NCBI RefSeq assembly: GCF_002752165.1
Contig: NZ_MOMB01000053.1
Coordinates: forward strand, 1 to 64,000
Length of the DNA: 64,000 nt
Direction of reading: 5' to 3'
Origin: Erwinia sp. OLFS4
Lineage (GTDB): Bacteria; Pseudomonadota; Gammaproteobacteria; Enterobacterales; Enterobacteriaceae
Part shown: piece after piece, positions 46,113-56,577 of the stretch
How positions within the stretch are numbered: position 1 is the first letter of the stretch
How the letters are laid out: each line of letters starts with the position of its first letter
The notes under the pieces: model-generated
Told to the model about the DNA's origin: nothing
The model's database searches: none
The model's input: only the letters and a program-made list of their open reading frames with translations
Position numbers and translations under genes: made by a program

Positions 46113-49100
46113 TTACTGCGGGCGAGTGGCCGGCGCCGTTGCCTGACCGGTTGCCGTATGACCACCGGCTGCACCTTTACCACTAAACGCAAAGGCCGGA
46201 CGTACCCAGTCACTGTGACGGCCGGGTTCCGCAACGTATGCCGGCGCGGGGGCGCGGGTGGCCGGTGCACTGGCATAGCGGGGGGACGCCGATGGCTGGT
46301 CCGTTAGCGCAACAACGGCAGGTGCAGTATCACGTGCCGCTACCGGCGCATGGGGTTCCTCAATTTCTGCCTGCGGTGCCGTCGGATCTGGCTGGGTAAA
46401 GCGGGCCAGGTCGGCTTCAGTCTCCGCACTGACGTCGGCAGGATGGCTGGCTGCCTGTTGGCTGATTGCTTCAGCCACAGAATGCGCCTCTTGCTGCGTC
46501 TGGGTCGGCGTTTCGTCGGCACTTTCCTGCACGGCCTTAACAACGTCTTCAACACCGGCTGAGGAAGCTGCTTCCACTGGCTGCGCCTGTTGCGCGATAT
46601 GTTGAACAAGTTGATCATCGGCAGCGCTCGTCACGCTGGGTTGCTGGTCTACGGGATGACTAATGGCTTCGCTTTGGTCGGCATTGACAATGGTCACCGC
46701 AGGCTGTACCGGGTCAGAGATTTGAACCGGTGCGGCCTCGTCACTGTCGGTTACCGTTGCCGGAGTGACCGTGGCAGGCAGCGCAATAGCGGCGGCGGTT
46801 TCTTCACCATCGTAAAGCGGCTGAGCTTCGGCAACAGTCGGTTGCGCTTCTTCATTAACCGGGTAGTTTATCCAGACTTTGCCGGAAGCCAGTTCAGGCG
46901 ACGCGCTGGCACTGCTAAGTGTCATCGGTGATTCTTGCGGATAGCGTTCATCACGATAACGGCGGCGGCGCTGACCGCTTACCCGCAGATGACGCGGAGA
47001 ACGGCGCGAACGACGCGGCATATTACCGTTTTCACGTGCTTCATTGTCATCTGCCGGTGATGCGACATTTTCCGGCGCCGCAGACTGCGTTTCCACCACG
47101 GATGACGTCAGCGGCTGACTGCTGTCAGCGGACAGCTCAGTATTTTCGCTGACGCGCACTTTTTGCGTTAGCTGACGCGGTTTACGGCGCGGCATGACCT
47201 GCACAGGTTCGGCTCGATTGTCAGCCTCTTCCGCCGTTGTTTCACCCTGAGTCTGGGTCTGTTCAGCCGCTTTTGCTGCAAGCTGTGCCTGCCGTTTTTC
47301 TTCCTGACGACGGCGCTGACGTTCAGCGCGCTGCTCGCGGCGTTGCTGCTGCTCTTCGCGCTGTTGCTCACGTGCTTCATCGCTTTGCTGTACCGCCGCC
47401 GGCTGTTCATCACGCACTGCAGCGTTCTGGCGTTTGTTACGGCGATTATCATCACGGTTTTCACCGCTGCGGTTATCGCGTTGGCGCTCATTGCGTTCGC
47501 CACGTTCGTTACGCTCATTGCGATCGCGACGGTTGTTACGATCGCGGCGGTTATTATTGCGCTCACGACGTTCACCCCGTGCCGCGCTTTGCTCTTCGCC
47601 TGTGCTGCGGGTTACCTCTATCGCGCTGGCCGGAGCCTGAGCCGGTTCGGCCGCAAACATTTTTTTCAGACCACTAAGCAGTCGGCTAACCAGACCGACC
47701 GTTGCTGGTTTTGCCGCTTCAGGCTGTTTTTTAACATGACTGCGTGAGGCAGAAGCTGCCGCGCCAGACGCTGTGTCATGTGACGCGGGGACCGCATCCT
47801 GCATGACAAATGCGGCCAGTGCCGGCGTTTCGGGCCGACGTCGTTCGGCATGTTCCTCTTCAGAAGGCAGAGCCATTTCCGCTTCATGCAACTTGGGCAG
47901 GTGATAACTCAGGGTCTGTGTTTCTTCCCCTTTACGCACGCGTAATACGGAGTAATGCGGTGTTTCCATCCGTTCGTCAGGCACGATAACCGCCCGTACA
48001 TCACCCTGACGCCGTTCAATGGCGCTGACAGCTTCACGCTTTTCGTTAAGCAGATAGGATGCGATTTGCACCGGTACGATGGCATGGACTTCTTTGGTGT
48101 TTTCCTTCAGCGCTTCTTCTTCAATCAGGCGCAGAATGGAAAGAGAAAGGGATTCGTTATCCCGCACGGTGCCGGTTCCGCTGCAGCGTGGGCATACGTG
48201 ATGACTGGACTCACCGAGCGAAGGGCTGAGACGCTGACGTGACATTTCCAGCAGGCCGAAACGTGAAATATGGCTAATCTGAATACGTGCCCGATCCTGG
48301 CGCACCGCCTCACGCAGACGATTTTCAACGGCGCGCTGATGGCGTACCGGCGTCATATCGATAAAGTCGATGACAATCAGGCCACCGAGGTCACGCAGAC
48401 GTAGCTGTCGGGCGATTTCGTCGGCCGCTTCAAGATTGGTATTAAACGCGGTTTCTTCAATATCACCGCCACGAGTTGCCCGCGCCGAGTTGATATCAAT
48501 AGCCGTTAAGGCTTCAGTGGTATCGATAACGATTGAACCGCCGGAAGGCAATCGCACTTCGCGCTGAAAAGCCGATTCAATCTGTGACTCAATCTGATAA
48601 TGGCTGAAAAGCGGAATTTCACCGGTATACAGTTTGATTTTACTGCTGAAGTCCGGCCGGCCCAGCGCAGCGATGTGCTGGCGTGCCAGTTCCAGTACTT
48701 TCGGATTGTCGATCAGAATTTCACCGATATCCTGACGCAGATAATCGCGGAAAGCACGCACAATGACGTTACTTTCCTGATGAATCAAAAAGGGAGCCGC
48801 ACGGTTTTCTGCGGCTTTTTTGATCGCTTCCCAGTGTTTCAGGCGGAAGCTGAGATCCCATTGCAGGGCGTCGGCCGATTTACCCACACCGGCAGTACGC
48901 ACGATCAAACCCATGCCGTCCGGCAGTTCCAGCGCGGATAGCGCCTCTTTAAGCTCGGTACGATCGTCGCCTTCAATTCGGCGTGAAATACCCCCTGCAC
49001 GCGGGTTATTCGGCATCAGAACCAGGTAACTTCCGGCCAGGCTGATAAAGGTGGTGAGGGCAGCTCCTTTGTTGCCACGCTCTTCTTTATCAATCTGGAC

Positions 49101-49403
49101 GATCACTTCCTGCCCTTCACGTAACACGTCCTTAATGTTAGGGCGTCCATGTGCGTTGTAGCTATCAGGGAAGTAGTCGCGGGAGATCTCTTTCAGGGGG
49201 AGAAAACCGTGTCTTTCTGCACCATAATCAACAAATGCGGCTTCCAGACTGGGTTCAATGCGGGTGATTTTTCCTTTATAGATGTTGGCCTTTTTCTGTT
49301 CATGTCCGGGACTTTCTATGTCCAGATCATACAGACGTTGTCCATCAACCAGGGCAACACGCAACTCTTCCTGTTGAGTCGCGTTGATCAACATTCTTTT
49401 CAT
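46113..49403 (-). CDS. rne: Ribonuclease E
   Basis: A 1096-residue endoribonuclease and degradosome scaffold (1061 in E. coli). Residues 1-529 are the catalytic half and align with E. coli without gaps: S1 domain ([20 protein letters not shown]), DNase I-like site with Asp303 and Asp346, and the zinc link Cys404-Pro-Arg-Cys407. The C-terminal half keeps the known microdomains. These are a membrane-targeting amphipathic helix ([14 protein letters not shown]), the Arg-rich RNA-binding region, the AR2 block [19 protein letters not shown], the enolase site [15 protein letters not shown], and the PNPase-binding end [16 protein letters not shown]. Linkers are Glu/Ala/Gln-rich and account for the extra length. 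Confidence 0.97.
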   Translation of the reverse strand: MKRMLINATQQEELRVALVDGQRLYDLDIESPGHEQKKANIYKGKITRIEPSLEAAFVDYGAERHGFLPLKEISRDYFPDSYNAHGRPNIKDVLREGQEVIVQIDKEERGNKGAALTTFISLAGSYLVLMPNNPRAGGISRRIEGDDRTELKEALSALELPDGMGLIVRTAGVGKSADALQWDLSFRLKHWEAIKKAAENRAAPFLIHQESNVIVRAFRDYLRQDIGEILIDNPKVLELARQHIAALGRPDFSSKIKLYTGEIPLFSHYQIESQIESAFQREVRLPSGGSIVIDTTEALTAIDINSARATRGGDIEETAFNTNLEAADEIARQLRLRDLGGLIVIDFIDMTPVRHQRAVENRLREAVRQDRARIQISHISRFGLLEMSRQRLSPSLGESSHHVCPRCSGTGTVRDNESLSLSILRLIEEEALKENTKEVHAIVPVQIASYLLNEKREAVSAIERRQGDVRAVIVPDERMETPHYSVLRVRKGEETQTLSYHLPKLHEAEMALPSEEEHAERRRPETPALAAFVMQDAVPASHDTASGAAASASRSHVKKQPEAAKPATVGLVSRLLSGLKKMFAAEPAQAPASAIEVTRSTGEEQSAARGERRERNNNRRDRNNRRDRNERNERGERNERQRDNRSGENRDDNRRNKRQNAAVRDEQPAAVQQSDEAREQQREEQQQRREQRAERQRRRQEEKRQAQLAAKAAEQTQTQGETTAEEADNRAEPVQVMPRRKPRQLTQKVRVSENTELSADSSQPLTSSVVETQSAAPENVASPADDNEARENGNMPRRSRRSPRHLRVSGQRRRRYRDERYPQESPMTLSSASASPELASGKVWINYPVNEEAQPTVAEAQPLYDGEETAAAIALPATVTPATVTDSDEAAPVQISDPVQPAVTIVNADQSEAISHPVDQQPSVTSAADDQLVQHIAQQAQPVEAASSAGVEDVVKAVQESADETPTQTQQEAHSVAEAISQQAASHPADVSAETEADLARFTQPDPTAPQAEIEEPHAPVAARDTAPAVVALTDQPSASPRYASAPATRAPAPAYVAEPGRHSDWVRPAFAFSGKGAAGGHTATGQATAPATRPQ

Positions 49404-49970
49404 CGTAACTTACTCATTATTCTTACATTAGTGACAGAGCTACGGGCATGATGACGCTGGACGTGAATCACCGATGGCCCCGTGTCTCTTTGCTTTGTCG
49501 TCAACCTCACGGTTGTCGCCAGCTAAGGGGCGCAAACTCTCGGCAGCCTGTTTTTCATATGGAATAACAGCGCTTACAGGGGGGGGCCGCTACTGAAAAC
49601 AGCAAGTGAACCAATCCCGTTTTACCGTCCAGGCTGCAACCCGCAGCCCGCTAAATGCCTGATTTCACAAAACGTCTTACGCCATTGCTGCGTGTATGTG
49701 CTATCCGGCAAAATATTATTAATACGCTTTTTTCTTGTTTTCGCAAAGTTTGCAGGAAAACCTGTGTATTATTCCATTGCAAACCCAGAGATAGCAAGGT
49801 GACTTTTCCGACCCTGAGAGTTTAATGCGGCTTTAAATTAGCGAGGACGTGGTTTTAACCCCTGTCGCTTAAAAAATCTGCACAAACCTTTTTTTTAACA
49901 GGTCTGACTGTCAGTTAAGCACAGAAAAAGAAGTGGCGCTATGCCCGCACGGTAATTAGAATCGCCCACC
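49404..49970. other. rne leader and divergent rne/rluC promoter region
   Basis: This 567-bp gap has no gene I can support. In E. coli rne is transcribed from promoters about 360 nt upstream and its leader hairpins allow RNase E to cut its own message. The distance here allows the same arrangement on the minus strand. AT-rich parts near 49715-49760 (AAAATATTATTAATACG) are the likely promoter zone. I could not match the E. coli leader hairpins by eye. The rluC promoter should lie in the right part. Confidence 0.5.
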
Positions 49971-50924
49971 ATGAAAACGACATCTCCTTCCGTTCAAAAT
50001 GTGACAATCTCCGACGATGAAGCGGGGCAGCGAATCGACAACTTTTTACGTGCCCGGCTCAAAGGTGTGCCAAAGAGCATGATCTATCGTATTTTGCGTA
50101 AAGGCGAAGTACGGGTGAATAAAAAACGCATCAAGCCCGAATATAAACTGGAGAGCGGTGATGAAGTCCGTATTCCACCGGTCAGAGTGGCGGAGCGTGA
50201 TGACGCCGTTGTCTCACCCAGGCTGGAAAAAGTGGCCTCTCTGGAAGCCTGTATCCTGTACGAAGATGACGCTATTCTGGTGCTGAACAAACCGTCAGGC
50301 ACCGCTGTGCATGGCGGTAGCGGCTTAAGCTTTGGGGTAATTGAAGGGCTGAGAGCGCTGCGACCACAGGCGCGTTTCCTTGAGCTGGTTCATCGACTCG
50401 ACCGCGATACTTCAGGCGTGCTGCTGATTGCTAAAAAACGCTCGGCCCTGCGTGCGCTGCATAGCCAGCTGCGTGATAAAGGCATGCAAAAGGAGTACCT
50501 GGCGCTGGTCCGCGGTAACTGGCCTTCGCATCTGAAAGTGGTGCAGGCACCGTTGCTGAAAAATATTTTGCAAAGTGGAGAAAGAGTTGTGCGCGTGAGC
50601 GCTGAGGGTAAACCGTCGGAAACCCGCTTTAAAGTTGAATCGCGTTTTGCCAACGCTACGCTGGTAAAAGCCAGCCCGGTTACCGGCCGGACTCATCAGA
50701 TACGTGTTCATAGCCTGCATGCAGGCCACCCGATCGCTTTTGACGATCGTTATGGCGATACAGTTTTTGACCGCGAACTGGCCTCCACGGGCCTGTCCCG
50801 ACTGTTTTTGCATGCTGCCGCGTTGACCTTTAGCCATCCGGTTTCTGGCGAGACACTGCGCGTTGAAGCACCGCTGGACAACGCGCTGAAAGCCTGTTTG
50901 TCAGCGTTACGGACGAAAGCTTAG
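49971..50924 (+). CDS. rluC: 23S rRNA pseudouridine synthase RluC
   Basis: A 317-residue enzyme that makes pseudouridine at positions 955, 2504 and 2580 of 23S rRNA. The N-terminal S4-like domain has [32 protein letters not shown]. The catalytic motif [16 protein letters not shown] contains the nucleophilic aspartate. [25 protein letters not shown] lies in the C-terminal part. Length compares with 319 in E. coli. It diverges from rne, as in E. coli. Confidence 0.96.
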   Translation: MKTTSPSVQNVTISDDEAGQRIDNFLRARLKGVPKSMIYRILRKGEVRVNKKRIKPEYKLESGDEVRIPPVRVAERDDAVVSPRLEKVASLEACILYEDDAILVLNKPSGTAVHGGSGLSFGVIEGLRALRPQARFLELVHRLDRDTSGVLLIAKKRSALRALHSQLRDKGMQKEYLALVRGNWPSHLKVVQAPLLKNILQSGERVVRVSAEGKPSETRFKVESRFANATLVKASPVTGRTHQIRVHSLHAGHPIAFDDRYGDTVFDRELASTGLSRLFLHAAALTFSHPVSGETLRVEAPLDNALKACLSALRTKA

Positions 50925-50946
50925 GCCGGCCCGTCATACCCGACTA

Positions 50947-51534
50947 TCAGGCCTGCAACAGCGGATCGTAGCCAGCCTGACGTAACATGGCACACAGGGC
51001 AATAAGCGGCAGGCCAATCAGGGCGTTGGGATCGCGCCCGTCAAGCCGTTCAAAAAGACTAATGCCCAGCCCTTCACTTTTAAAACTGCCGGCACAGTTC
51101 AGCGGTTGTTCGCGTGCAACATAGCGACTAATCTCCTGTTCACTCAGGTTGCGGAAATAGACGTCGAACGGTTCACAACACTGTTGCAGCTGATTATTAC
51201 GGCTATCAAACAGCGCAAGGCCAGTATAAAAAGCGACGCATTGACCACTGGCGCGGGTGAGCTGCTGGCAGGCGGCCTGCGCCGTATGCGGTTTACCGGT
51301 AATCTGGCCATCCAGCACACAGACCTGATCGCTGCCAATAATCAGATGTTGCGGATAGCGGCTGGCCAGCGCCAGCGCTTTGGCGGTCGCCAGACGCTGA
51401 ACCAGTGCCGGCGCCAGTTCTCCGGGCTGTGCGCTTTCATCAACCTGCGGCGCGGCGCTAATAAATGGTAATCCCAGTGTCACGAGTAAAGATTTGCGAA
51501 AAGGGGATGTGGAAGCTAAAACCAGCTGAGGCAT
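50947..51534 (-). CDS. yceF: Maf-like nucleotide pyrophosphatase YceF
   Basis: A 195-residue Maf protein of the YceF subgroup, which hydrolyses 7-methyl-GTP and is thought to keep modified nucleotides out of RNA. The substrate loop [12 protein letters not shown] is at the N-terminus, followed by PQVDES, the catalytic segment [18 protein letters not shown], and [29 protein letters not shown] 51534 gives the family N-terminus MPQLVLAS; an upstream in-frame ATG at 51573 would add 13 residues and is not favoured. It diverges from yceD. Confidence 0.94.
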   Translation of the reverse strand: MPQLVLASTSPFRKSLLVTLGLPFISAAPQVDESAQPGELAPALVQRLATAKALALASRYPQHLIIGSDQVCVLDGQITGKPHTAQAACQQLTRASGQCVAFYTGLALFDSRNNQLQQCCEPFDVYFRNLSEQEISRYVAREQPLNCAGSFKSEGLGISLFERLDGRDPNALIGLPLIALCAMLRQAGYDPLLQA

Positions 51535-51638
51535 AATTTTTTTCACAACTTGTAGCGTTAAAAGAACTCTCATTTTAAACTGTGCGCCGCATTGGATGCG
51601 AATACTGGGTGAAAGATGCTGGAAAACGGCCTTTTTCT

Positions 51639-51667
51639 TTGACTCTATGTCGTTACAAAGTTAATAT
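51639..51667 (+). promoter_or_regulatory. Sigma-70 promoter of yceD-rpmF
   Basis: TTGACT (51639-51644), a 17-bp spacer and TAATAT (51662-51667), a near-consensus promoter. The predicted start of transcription, near 51674, is only about three bases before the yceD ATG at 51677. Confidence 0.75.
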
Positions 51668-51676
51668 GCGCGCCCT

Positions 51677-52198
51677 ATGCAAAAGGTAAAATTACCCCTG
51701 ACGCTTGATCCGATCCGTACTGCTCAGAAACGCCTTGATTACCAGGGTATTTATACCCCCGAACAGGTTGAGCGTGTCGCCGGGTCAGTCGCCAGCGTGG
51801 ACAGTGATGTGGAATGTGCAATGACCTTTGCCATCGACAGTCAGCGTCTTGCTGTATTGAGCGGCAGTGCAAAGGTTGAGGTAACGCTGACTTGTCAGCG
51901 TTGTGGACAGCCGTTTGCACACAAGGTCGACGTAAGCTACTGTTTCAGCCCGGTCAGAAGTGACGATCAGGCCGAAGCATTACCGGAAGCCTACGAGCCG
52001 GTTGATGTCGACGAATTTGGCGAAATCAACCTGCTGGCATTGATTGAAGATGAAATTATTCTCGCCTTGCCTGTGGTACCGGTGCATGATTCTGAACACT
52101 GTGAAGTGTCCGAAGCGGACATGGTTTTTGGCAAGTTGCCTGAAGAGGCAGAAAAACCAAATCCATTTGCCGTATTAGCCAGTTTAAAGCGTAAGTAA
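51677..52198 (+). CDS. yceD: DUF177 protein YceD, linked to 23S rRNA and L32
   Basis: A 173-residue protein, the same length as E. coli YceD. N-terminal [20 protein letters not shown], the Cys-pair CQRCGQPF and the C-terminal [20 protein letters not shown] are conserved. Homologues are needed for normal 23S rRNA accumulation, and the gene is almost always next to rpmF. It is the first gene of the rpmF-plsX-fab cluster. No ribosome site is visible because the promoter abuts the start codon. Confidence 0.95.
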   Translation: MQKVKLPLTLDPIRTAQKRLDYQGIYTPEQVERVAGSVASVDSDVECAMTFAIDSQRLAVLSGSAKVEVTLTCQRCGQPFAHKVDVSYCFSPVRSDDQAEALPEAYEPVDVDEFGEINLLALIEDEIILALPVVPVHDSEHCEVSEADMVFGKLPEEAEKPNPFAVLASLKRK

Positions 52199-52212
52199 TA
52201 GGAGTAAGGTCC

Positions 52213-52383
52213 ATGGCCGTACAACAGAATAAACCAACCCGTTCCAAGCGTGGTATGCGTCGTTCACATGACGCGCTGACTACGTCCACTCTGTCAGTAG
52301 ATAAAGTTTCTGGCGAAACTCATCTGCGTCACCACATCACTGCGGATGGTTACTACCGCGGTCGCAAAGTTATCGTTAAGTAA
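52213..52383 (+). CDS. rpmF: 50S ribosomal protein L32
   Basis: A 56-residue basic protein. It begins [20 protein letters not shown] and ends [10 protein letters not shown], nearly identical to E. coli L32, with one residue less in the middle ([11 protein letters not shown]). AGGAG lies a few bases upstream. It is co-transcribed with yceD and leads into plsX, linking ribosome and membrane lipid synthesis. Confidence 0.97.
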   Translation: MAVQQNKPTRSKRGMRRSHDALTTSTLSVDKVSGETHLRHHITADGYYRGRKVIVK

Positions 52384-52409
52384 TTCTTGCGGCTGCGCAA
52401 GGCGATACT

Positions 52410-53444
52410 TTGACTCGTTTGACCCTGGCGATTGATGCCATGGGCGGGGATTTCGGTCCCTGCGTCACAGTGCCTGCTGCATTGCAGGCACTGGCCGCAA
52501 ATTTGCAGTTACATCTCCTGCTGGTCGGTGACGCCGACGCTCTCTCATCATCACTTTCTAAAGCTGATTCCGCCCTGCGTGAACGCGTGCAGATTATTGC
52601 CGCTGAATCAGTTATCGCCAGTGATGCCAAACCCTCTCAGGCGATCCGCCACAGTCGCGGCTCTTCGATGCGCATCGCGCTGGAGATGGTTAAAGAAGGT
52701 AAGGCACAGGCTTGTATCAGCGCGGGAAATACCGGGGCGTTGATGGGGCTGGCAAAACTATTGCTTAAACCGCTGGAGGGCATTGAACGTCCGGCGTTAA
52801 TGACCGTACTGCCTCATCAGCAGCAGGGAAAAACCGTCGTGCTCGATTTAGGCGCTAACGTCGATTCTGATAGTACTATGCTGGTGCAGTTTGCGGTGAT
52901 GGGGGCGGTGATGGCGGAAGAAGTGCTGGCAATTGCCAATCCGCGCCTTGCTTTACTTAACATCGGTCAGGAAGAGAGTAAAGGGCTGGATACGATCCGT
53001 GATGCCGCAGAAATACTGCGAGCGTCAGCCAATATCAACTACATTGGTTATCTTGAAGGTAACGATCTTCTTAGCGGAAAAACAGACGTGCTGGTTTGCG
53101 ATGGTTTCGTCGGCAATGTTACGCTGAAAACCATGGAAGGCGTGGTAAGAATGTTTCTTTCGCTGCTGAAATCGCAGGGTGAAGGGCAAAAACGGGTCTG
53201 GTGGATGACACTGCTGGGTCGCTGGATACAGCGGCGGCTGGCAACGCGCTTCGGCCATCTCAACCCCGATCAATACAATGGCGCCTGCCTGTTAGGATTG
53301 CGCGCTACCGTTATTAAAAGTCATGGCGCTGCCAACCAGCGGGCTTTTATGGTGGCAATTCAGCAGGCAGAGCAGGCGGTGCAACGGCAGGTTCCGCAAC
53401 GGATCGCCGTGCGCCTTGAAGCGGTATTACCAAAGAGCGACTAA
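52410..53444 (+). CDS. plsX: Phosphate acyltransferase PlsX
   Basis: A 344-residue peripheral membrane enzyme that converts acyl-ACP to acyl-phosphate for phospholipid synthesis. Conserved blocks are [49 protein letters not shown] and [21 protein letters not shown]. The start is TTG at 52410 with AAGGCGA upstream; the ATG at residue 11 lies inside the conserved core and is too late. The C-terminus is about 12 residues shorter than in E. coli. Confidence 0.95.
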   Translation: MTRLTLAIDAMGGDFGPCVTVPAALQALAANLQLHLLLVGDADALSSSLSKADSALRERVQIIAAESVIASDAKPSQAIRHSRGSSMRIALEMVKEGKAQACISAGNTGALMGLAKLLLKPLEGIERPALMTVLPHQQQGKTVVLDLGANVDSDSTMLVQFAVMGAVMAEEVLAIANPRLALLNIGQEESKGLDTIRDAAEILRASANINYIGYLEGNDLLSGKTDVLVCDGFVGNVTLKTMEGVVRMFLSLLKSQGEGQKRVWWMTLLGRWIQRRLATRFGHLNPDQYNGACLLGLRATVIKSHGAANQRAFMVAIQQAEQAVQRQVPQRIAVRLEAVLPKSD

Positions 53445-53450
53445 GTGTAC

Positions 53451-54404
53451 ATGTATACAAAGATTCTTGGTACGGGCAGTTATTTGCCCGCACAGGTGCG
53501 TACTAACGCCGATCTGGAAAAAATGGTGGATACCTCGGATGAGTGGATAGTTACGCGCACCGGTATTCGTGAACGGCGCGTTGCTGCTGCTGACGAAACG
53601 GTTGCCTCTATGGGCACCCAGGCGGCGAAGAACGCACTGGAAATGGCCGGCATCAGGAAAGAAGATATCGGATTAATCATTGTTGCGACCACTTCGTCCA
53701 GCCATGCCTTTCCCAGTTCGGCCTGTATTATCCAGCAACAGCTGGAAATTAATGACTGCGCGGCATTTGATATTGCAGCGGCTTGTGCCGGTTTTACCTA
53801 CGCCCTGAGCATTGCCGATCAGTATGTTAAAAATGGCGCGCTGAAATATGCCTTAGTTATAGGTTCTGATGCGCTGGTGCGCACACTGAATCCTGAAGAT
53901 CGCGGTACCGTCATTTTGTTTGGTGATGGTGCCGGTGCCGTGGTGCTGGGCGCCAGTGAGGCGCCAGGAATTATTTCAACGCACCTGCATGCTGATGGCC
54001 GTTATGGCCAGTTGCTGACGCTGCCTTATCCGTCACGCGACCCGCAGGCAGAAGCAACCTGGCTGACCATGTCCGGCAACGAAGTGTTTAAAGTTGCGGT
54101 CACTGAACTGGCACATATTGTTGAAGAAACGCTCAGTGCCAACCAGCTGGATCGCAGTGAACTTGACTGGCTGGTGCCGCATCAGGCTAATCTGCGGATT
54201 ATCAGCGCGACGGCGAAAAAACTTGGCATGGGTATGGACAAAGTGGTGGTGACGCTTGACCGTCATGGCAACACCTCGGCCGCCTCAGTTCCCGCTGCGC
54301 TGGATGAAGCGGTCCGTGACGGACGTATTCAGCGTGGTCAGTTAATTTTGCTGGAAGCCTTTGGCGGCGGATTTACCTGGGGTTCCGCGCTGGTTCGTTT
54401 TTAA
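53451..54404 (+). CDS. fabH: Beta-ketoacyl-ACP synthase III
   Basis: A 317-residue condensing enzyme that joins acetyl-CoA and malonyl-ACP to start fatty acid synthesis. The triad is at the E. coli positions: Cys112 ([11 protein letters not shown]), His244 (VPHQANLRI) and Asn274 (RHGNTSAA). The end [13 protein letters not shown] is identical to E. coli. ATG 53451 gives [13 protein letters not shown]; a GTG two codons upstream is not favoured. Confidence 0.97.
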   Translation: MYTKILGTGSYLPAQVRTNADLEKMVDTSDEWIVTRTGIRERRVAAADETVASMGTQAAKNALEMAGIRKEDIGLIIVATTSSSHAFPSSACIIQQQLEINDCAAFDIAAACAGFTYALSIADQYVKNGALKYALVIGSDALVRTLNPEDRGTVILFGDGAGAVVLGASEAPGIISTHLHADGRYGQLLTLPYPSRDPQAEATWLTMSGNEVFKVAVTELAHIVEETLSANQLDRSELDWLVPHQANLRIISATAKKLGMGMDKVVVTLDRHGNTSAASVPAALDEAVRDGRIQRGQLILLEAFGGGFTWGSALVRF

Positions 54405-54419
54405 TAACAGGAAAAAATG

Positions 54420-55349
54420 ATGACGCAATTGGCAATGGTTTTTCCCGGTCAGGGATCGCAGACGGTTGGCATGCTGGCAGAACTGGCGGCGGCATTCCCG
54501 CTGGTTGAGGAGACATTTCGTGAAGCTTCGGCCGTGCTGGATTATGATCTCTGGCAGCTGGTGCAGCAGGGGCCGGCAGAAGCGCTAAACAAAACCTGGC
54601 AAACTCAGCCGGCGTTGCTGGCGGCCTCAGTTGCGGTTTTTCGCCTTTGGCAGCAGCAAAATGGGCCACAGCCAGCACTGCTGGCAGGCCACAGTCTCGG
54701 CGAGTATTCCGCGCTGGTTTGTGCCGGCGTGATGCGCTTTACCGACGCGGTTAAACTGGTGGAATTGCGTGGCCAGCTGATGCAGCAAGCGGTGCCAGAG
54801 GGCACGGGGGCGATGCAGGCTATTATCGGCCTGGATGATGCGGCTATTGCTCAAGCCTGTGAAGCCTCTGCGCAAGGAGAGGTGGTTGCGCCGGTCAATT
54901 TTAATTCCCCCGGTCAGGTGGTGATTGCCGGAAATAAAGATGCCGTGGAACGTGCCGGTGCCGCCTGCAAAGCCGCCGGCGCCAAGCGCGCGCTGCCGTT
55001 ACCAGTCAGTGTGCCTTCACACTGTGCGCTGATGAAGCCGGCAGCAGAACAGCTGGCGCTGGCGCTGGAAAAAATTTCCTTTAGTACCCCGGTTTTTCCG
55101 GTGGTAAATAATGTTGATGTAAAATGTGAAACTGACGCTGATGCTATTCGCGATGCGCTGGTTCGTCAGCTCTATAATCCGGTTCGCTGGACCGAAAGCG
55201 TGGAATTTATGGCCGCTCAGGGCGTGACATCGCTGCTGGAAATCGGGCCGGGAAAAGTGCTTACCGGACTGACCAAACGTATTGATAACACCCTGAATGC
55301 GTCAGCCGTGAATGACCCGGCAACGTTAACCGCAGCGCTTGAACAATAA
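54420..55349 (+). CDS. fabD: Malonyl-CoA:ACP transacylase
   Basis: A 309-residue enzyme, as long as E. coli FabD, that loads malonate onto ACP. The nucleophile Ser92 lies in AGHSLGEYSALVC and the partner His201 in VPSHCALMKPA. The N-terminal VFPGQGSQTVGM is the family signature. ATG 54420 is used to match E. coli and lies seven bases from AGGA; an ATG directly before it is possible. Confidence 0.97.
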   Translation: MTQLAMVFPGQGSQTVGMLAELAAAFPLVEETFREASAVLDYDLWQLVQQGPAEALNKTWQTQPALLAASVAVFRLWQQQNGPQPALLAGHSLGEYSALVCAGVMRFTDAVKLVELRGQLMQQAVPEGTGAMQAIIGLDDAAIAQACEASAQGEVVAPVNFNSPGQVVIAGNKDAVERAGAACKAAGAKRALPLPVSVPSHCALMKPAAEQLALALEKISFSTPVFPVVNNVDVKCETDADAIRDALVRQLYNPVRWTESVEFMAAQGVTSLLEIGPGKVLTGLTKRIDNTLNASAVNDPATLTAALEQ

Positions 55350-55362
55350 CACGAGGAAAACC

Positions 55363-56097
55363 ATGAGTTTTGATGGGAAGATAGCCCTGGTGACCGGTGC
55401 CAGTCGCGGTATCGGTCGGGCGATTGCTGAAACGCTGGTTTCACGTGGTGCCAGAGTTATTGGCACCGCCACCAGTGAAAAGGGCGCCAGCGCCATTGAT
55501 GATTATCTGGGCAATAACGGTATGGGTCTGGCACTTGACGTGACCGATGCCGCCTCAATTGACAGCGCGCTGGAAAAAATTCGCGCTGAGTTTGGCGAAG
55601 TGGACATTTTAGTTAATAATGCAGGCATCACCCGTGACAATCTTCTCATGCGCATGAAAGATGACGAGTGGCAGGATATCCTCAACACCAATCTGACATC
55701 GGTGTTCCGTCTCTCCAAGGCGGTGATGCGTGCCATGATGAAGAAACGTACGGGCCGGATTATTACCATCGGTTCGGTTGTCGGCACAATGGGCAACGCG
55801 GGCCAGGCAAATTACGCTGCAGCAAAGGCGGGATTGATCGGGTTCAGTAAATCCCTGGCGCGTGAAGTGGCGTCACGGGGCATTACTGTTAACGTCGTGG
55901 CTCCGGGGTTTATTGAAACGGATATGACACGAGCATTGAATGAAGACCAACGGGCCGGCATTCTGGCCGGGGTTCCGGCGGGTCGTCTGGGCGACCCACA
56001 GGAAATTGCCAGTGCCGTTGCATTTTTAGCTTCTGACGAGGCGGCGTACATTACCGGTGAGACGCTTCACGTCAATGGCGGAATGTATATGGTCTGA
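55363..56097 (+). CDS. fabG: 3-oxoacyl-ACP reductase
   Basis: A 244-residue NADPH-dependent short-chain reductase, the same length as E. coli FabG. The cofactor loop is TGASRGIGRAI (residues 11-21), and NNAG is near 85. The catalytic residues are Ser138, Tyr151 and Lys155 (YAAAK). ATG 55363 with GAGGA upstream is preferred over an in-frame extension into fabD. Confidence 0.97.
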   Translation: MSFDGKIALVTGASRGIGRAIAETLVSRGARVIGTATSEKGASAIDDYLGNNGMGLALDVTDAASIDSALEKIRAEFGEVDILVNNAGITRDNLLMRMKDDEWQDILNTNLTSVFRLSKAVMRAMMKKRTGRIITIGSVVGTMGNAGQANYAAAKAGLIGFSKSLAREVASRGITVNVVAPGFIETDMTRALNEDQRAGILAGVPAGRLGDPQEIASAVAFLASDEAAYITGETLHVNGGMYMV

Positions 56098-56178
56098 TAA
56101 TCACGAAATCTATTTGCGTTATTTGGGGTGATTCACGCAAAATAACGTCAAATCGTGGTTAGACCAGCCGGGATTTAG

Positions 56179-56206
56179 TTGCATCTTTTTCAACTTTTTA
56201 TACACT
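56179..56206 (+). promoter_or_regulatory. Candidate promoter of acpP
   Basis: TTGCAT (56179-56184), a 16-bp T-rich spacer and TACACT (56201-56206) in the 154-bp gap before acpP. Upstream, GTTATTT and AAATAAC (about 56118-56146) can form a stem that may end or process the fabG message. ACP needs a high expression level, so a separate promoter is expected. Confidence 0.5.
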
Positions 56207-56251
56207 ACGAAAACCATCGCGAAAGCGAGTTTTGATAGGAAATTTAATAGT

Positions 56252-56491
56252 ATGAGCGACATCGAACAACGCGTTAAGAAAATCATTGCCGAGCAGCTGG
56301 GTGTGAAAGAAGAAGAAGTGATTAACAGTGCTTCTTTCGTAGAAGATCTGGGTGCTGATTCTCTTGACACTGTTGAGCTGGTTATGGCTCTGGAAGAAGA
56401 GTTTGATACTGAGATTCCGGACGAAGAAGCAGAGAAGATCACTGACGTTCAGAAAGCGATAGATTACATCAACGCACATAAGACTAACTAA
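56252..56491 (+). CDS. acpP: Acyl carrier protein
   Basis: A 79-residue acidic carrier protein. The phosphopantetheine is attached to Ser37 (counting Met1) in [20 protein letters not shown]. The sequence is nearly identical to E. coli ACP apart from the C-terminus, which ends INAHKTN and is one residue longer. Position between fabG and fabF is standard. Confidence 0.98.
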   Translation: MSDIEQRVKKIIAEQLGVKEEEVINSASFVEDLGADSLDTVELVMALEEEFDTEIPDEEAEKITDVQKAIDYINAHKTN

Positions 56492-56577
56492 GTGAACTTC
56501 CCAGGCGGTCAGTTGACCGCCTGAGTTTTATGCAGCGTCCCATATTATTCTAAGTTTACCCTCCCTGGAGGACGAAC

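Noticed and set aside
47168-47747. Repetitive Arg/Asn codon tracts and several open frames on both strands within rne
   Set aside because: They come from the low-complexity Arg-rich RNA-binding region of RNase E. The spacing is irregular, so this is neither a CRISPR nor a tandem repeat, and the other frames are coding shadows.
51535-51676. Small RNA SraB known from the yceF/yceD gap of E. coli
   Set aside because: The gap is present but I could not recognise a conserved RNA structure or terminator in it.
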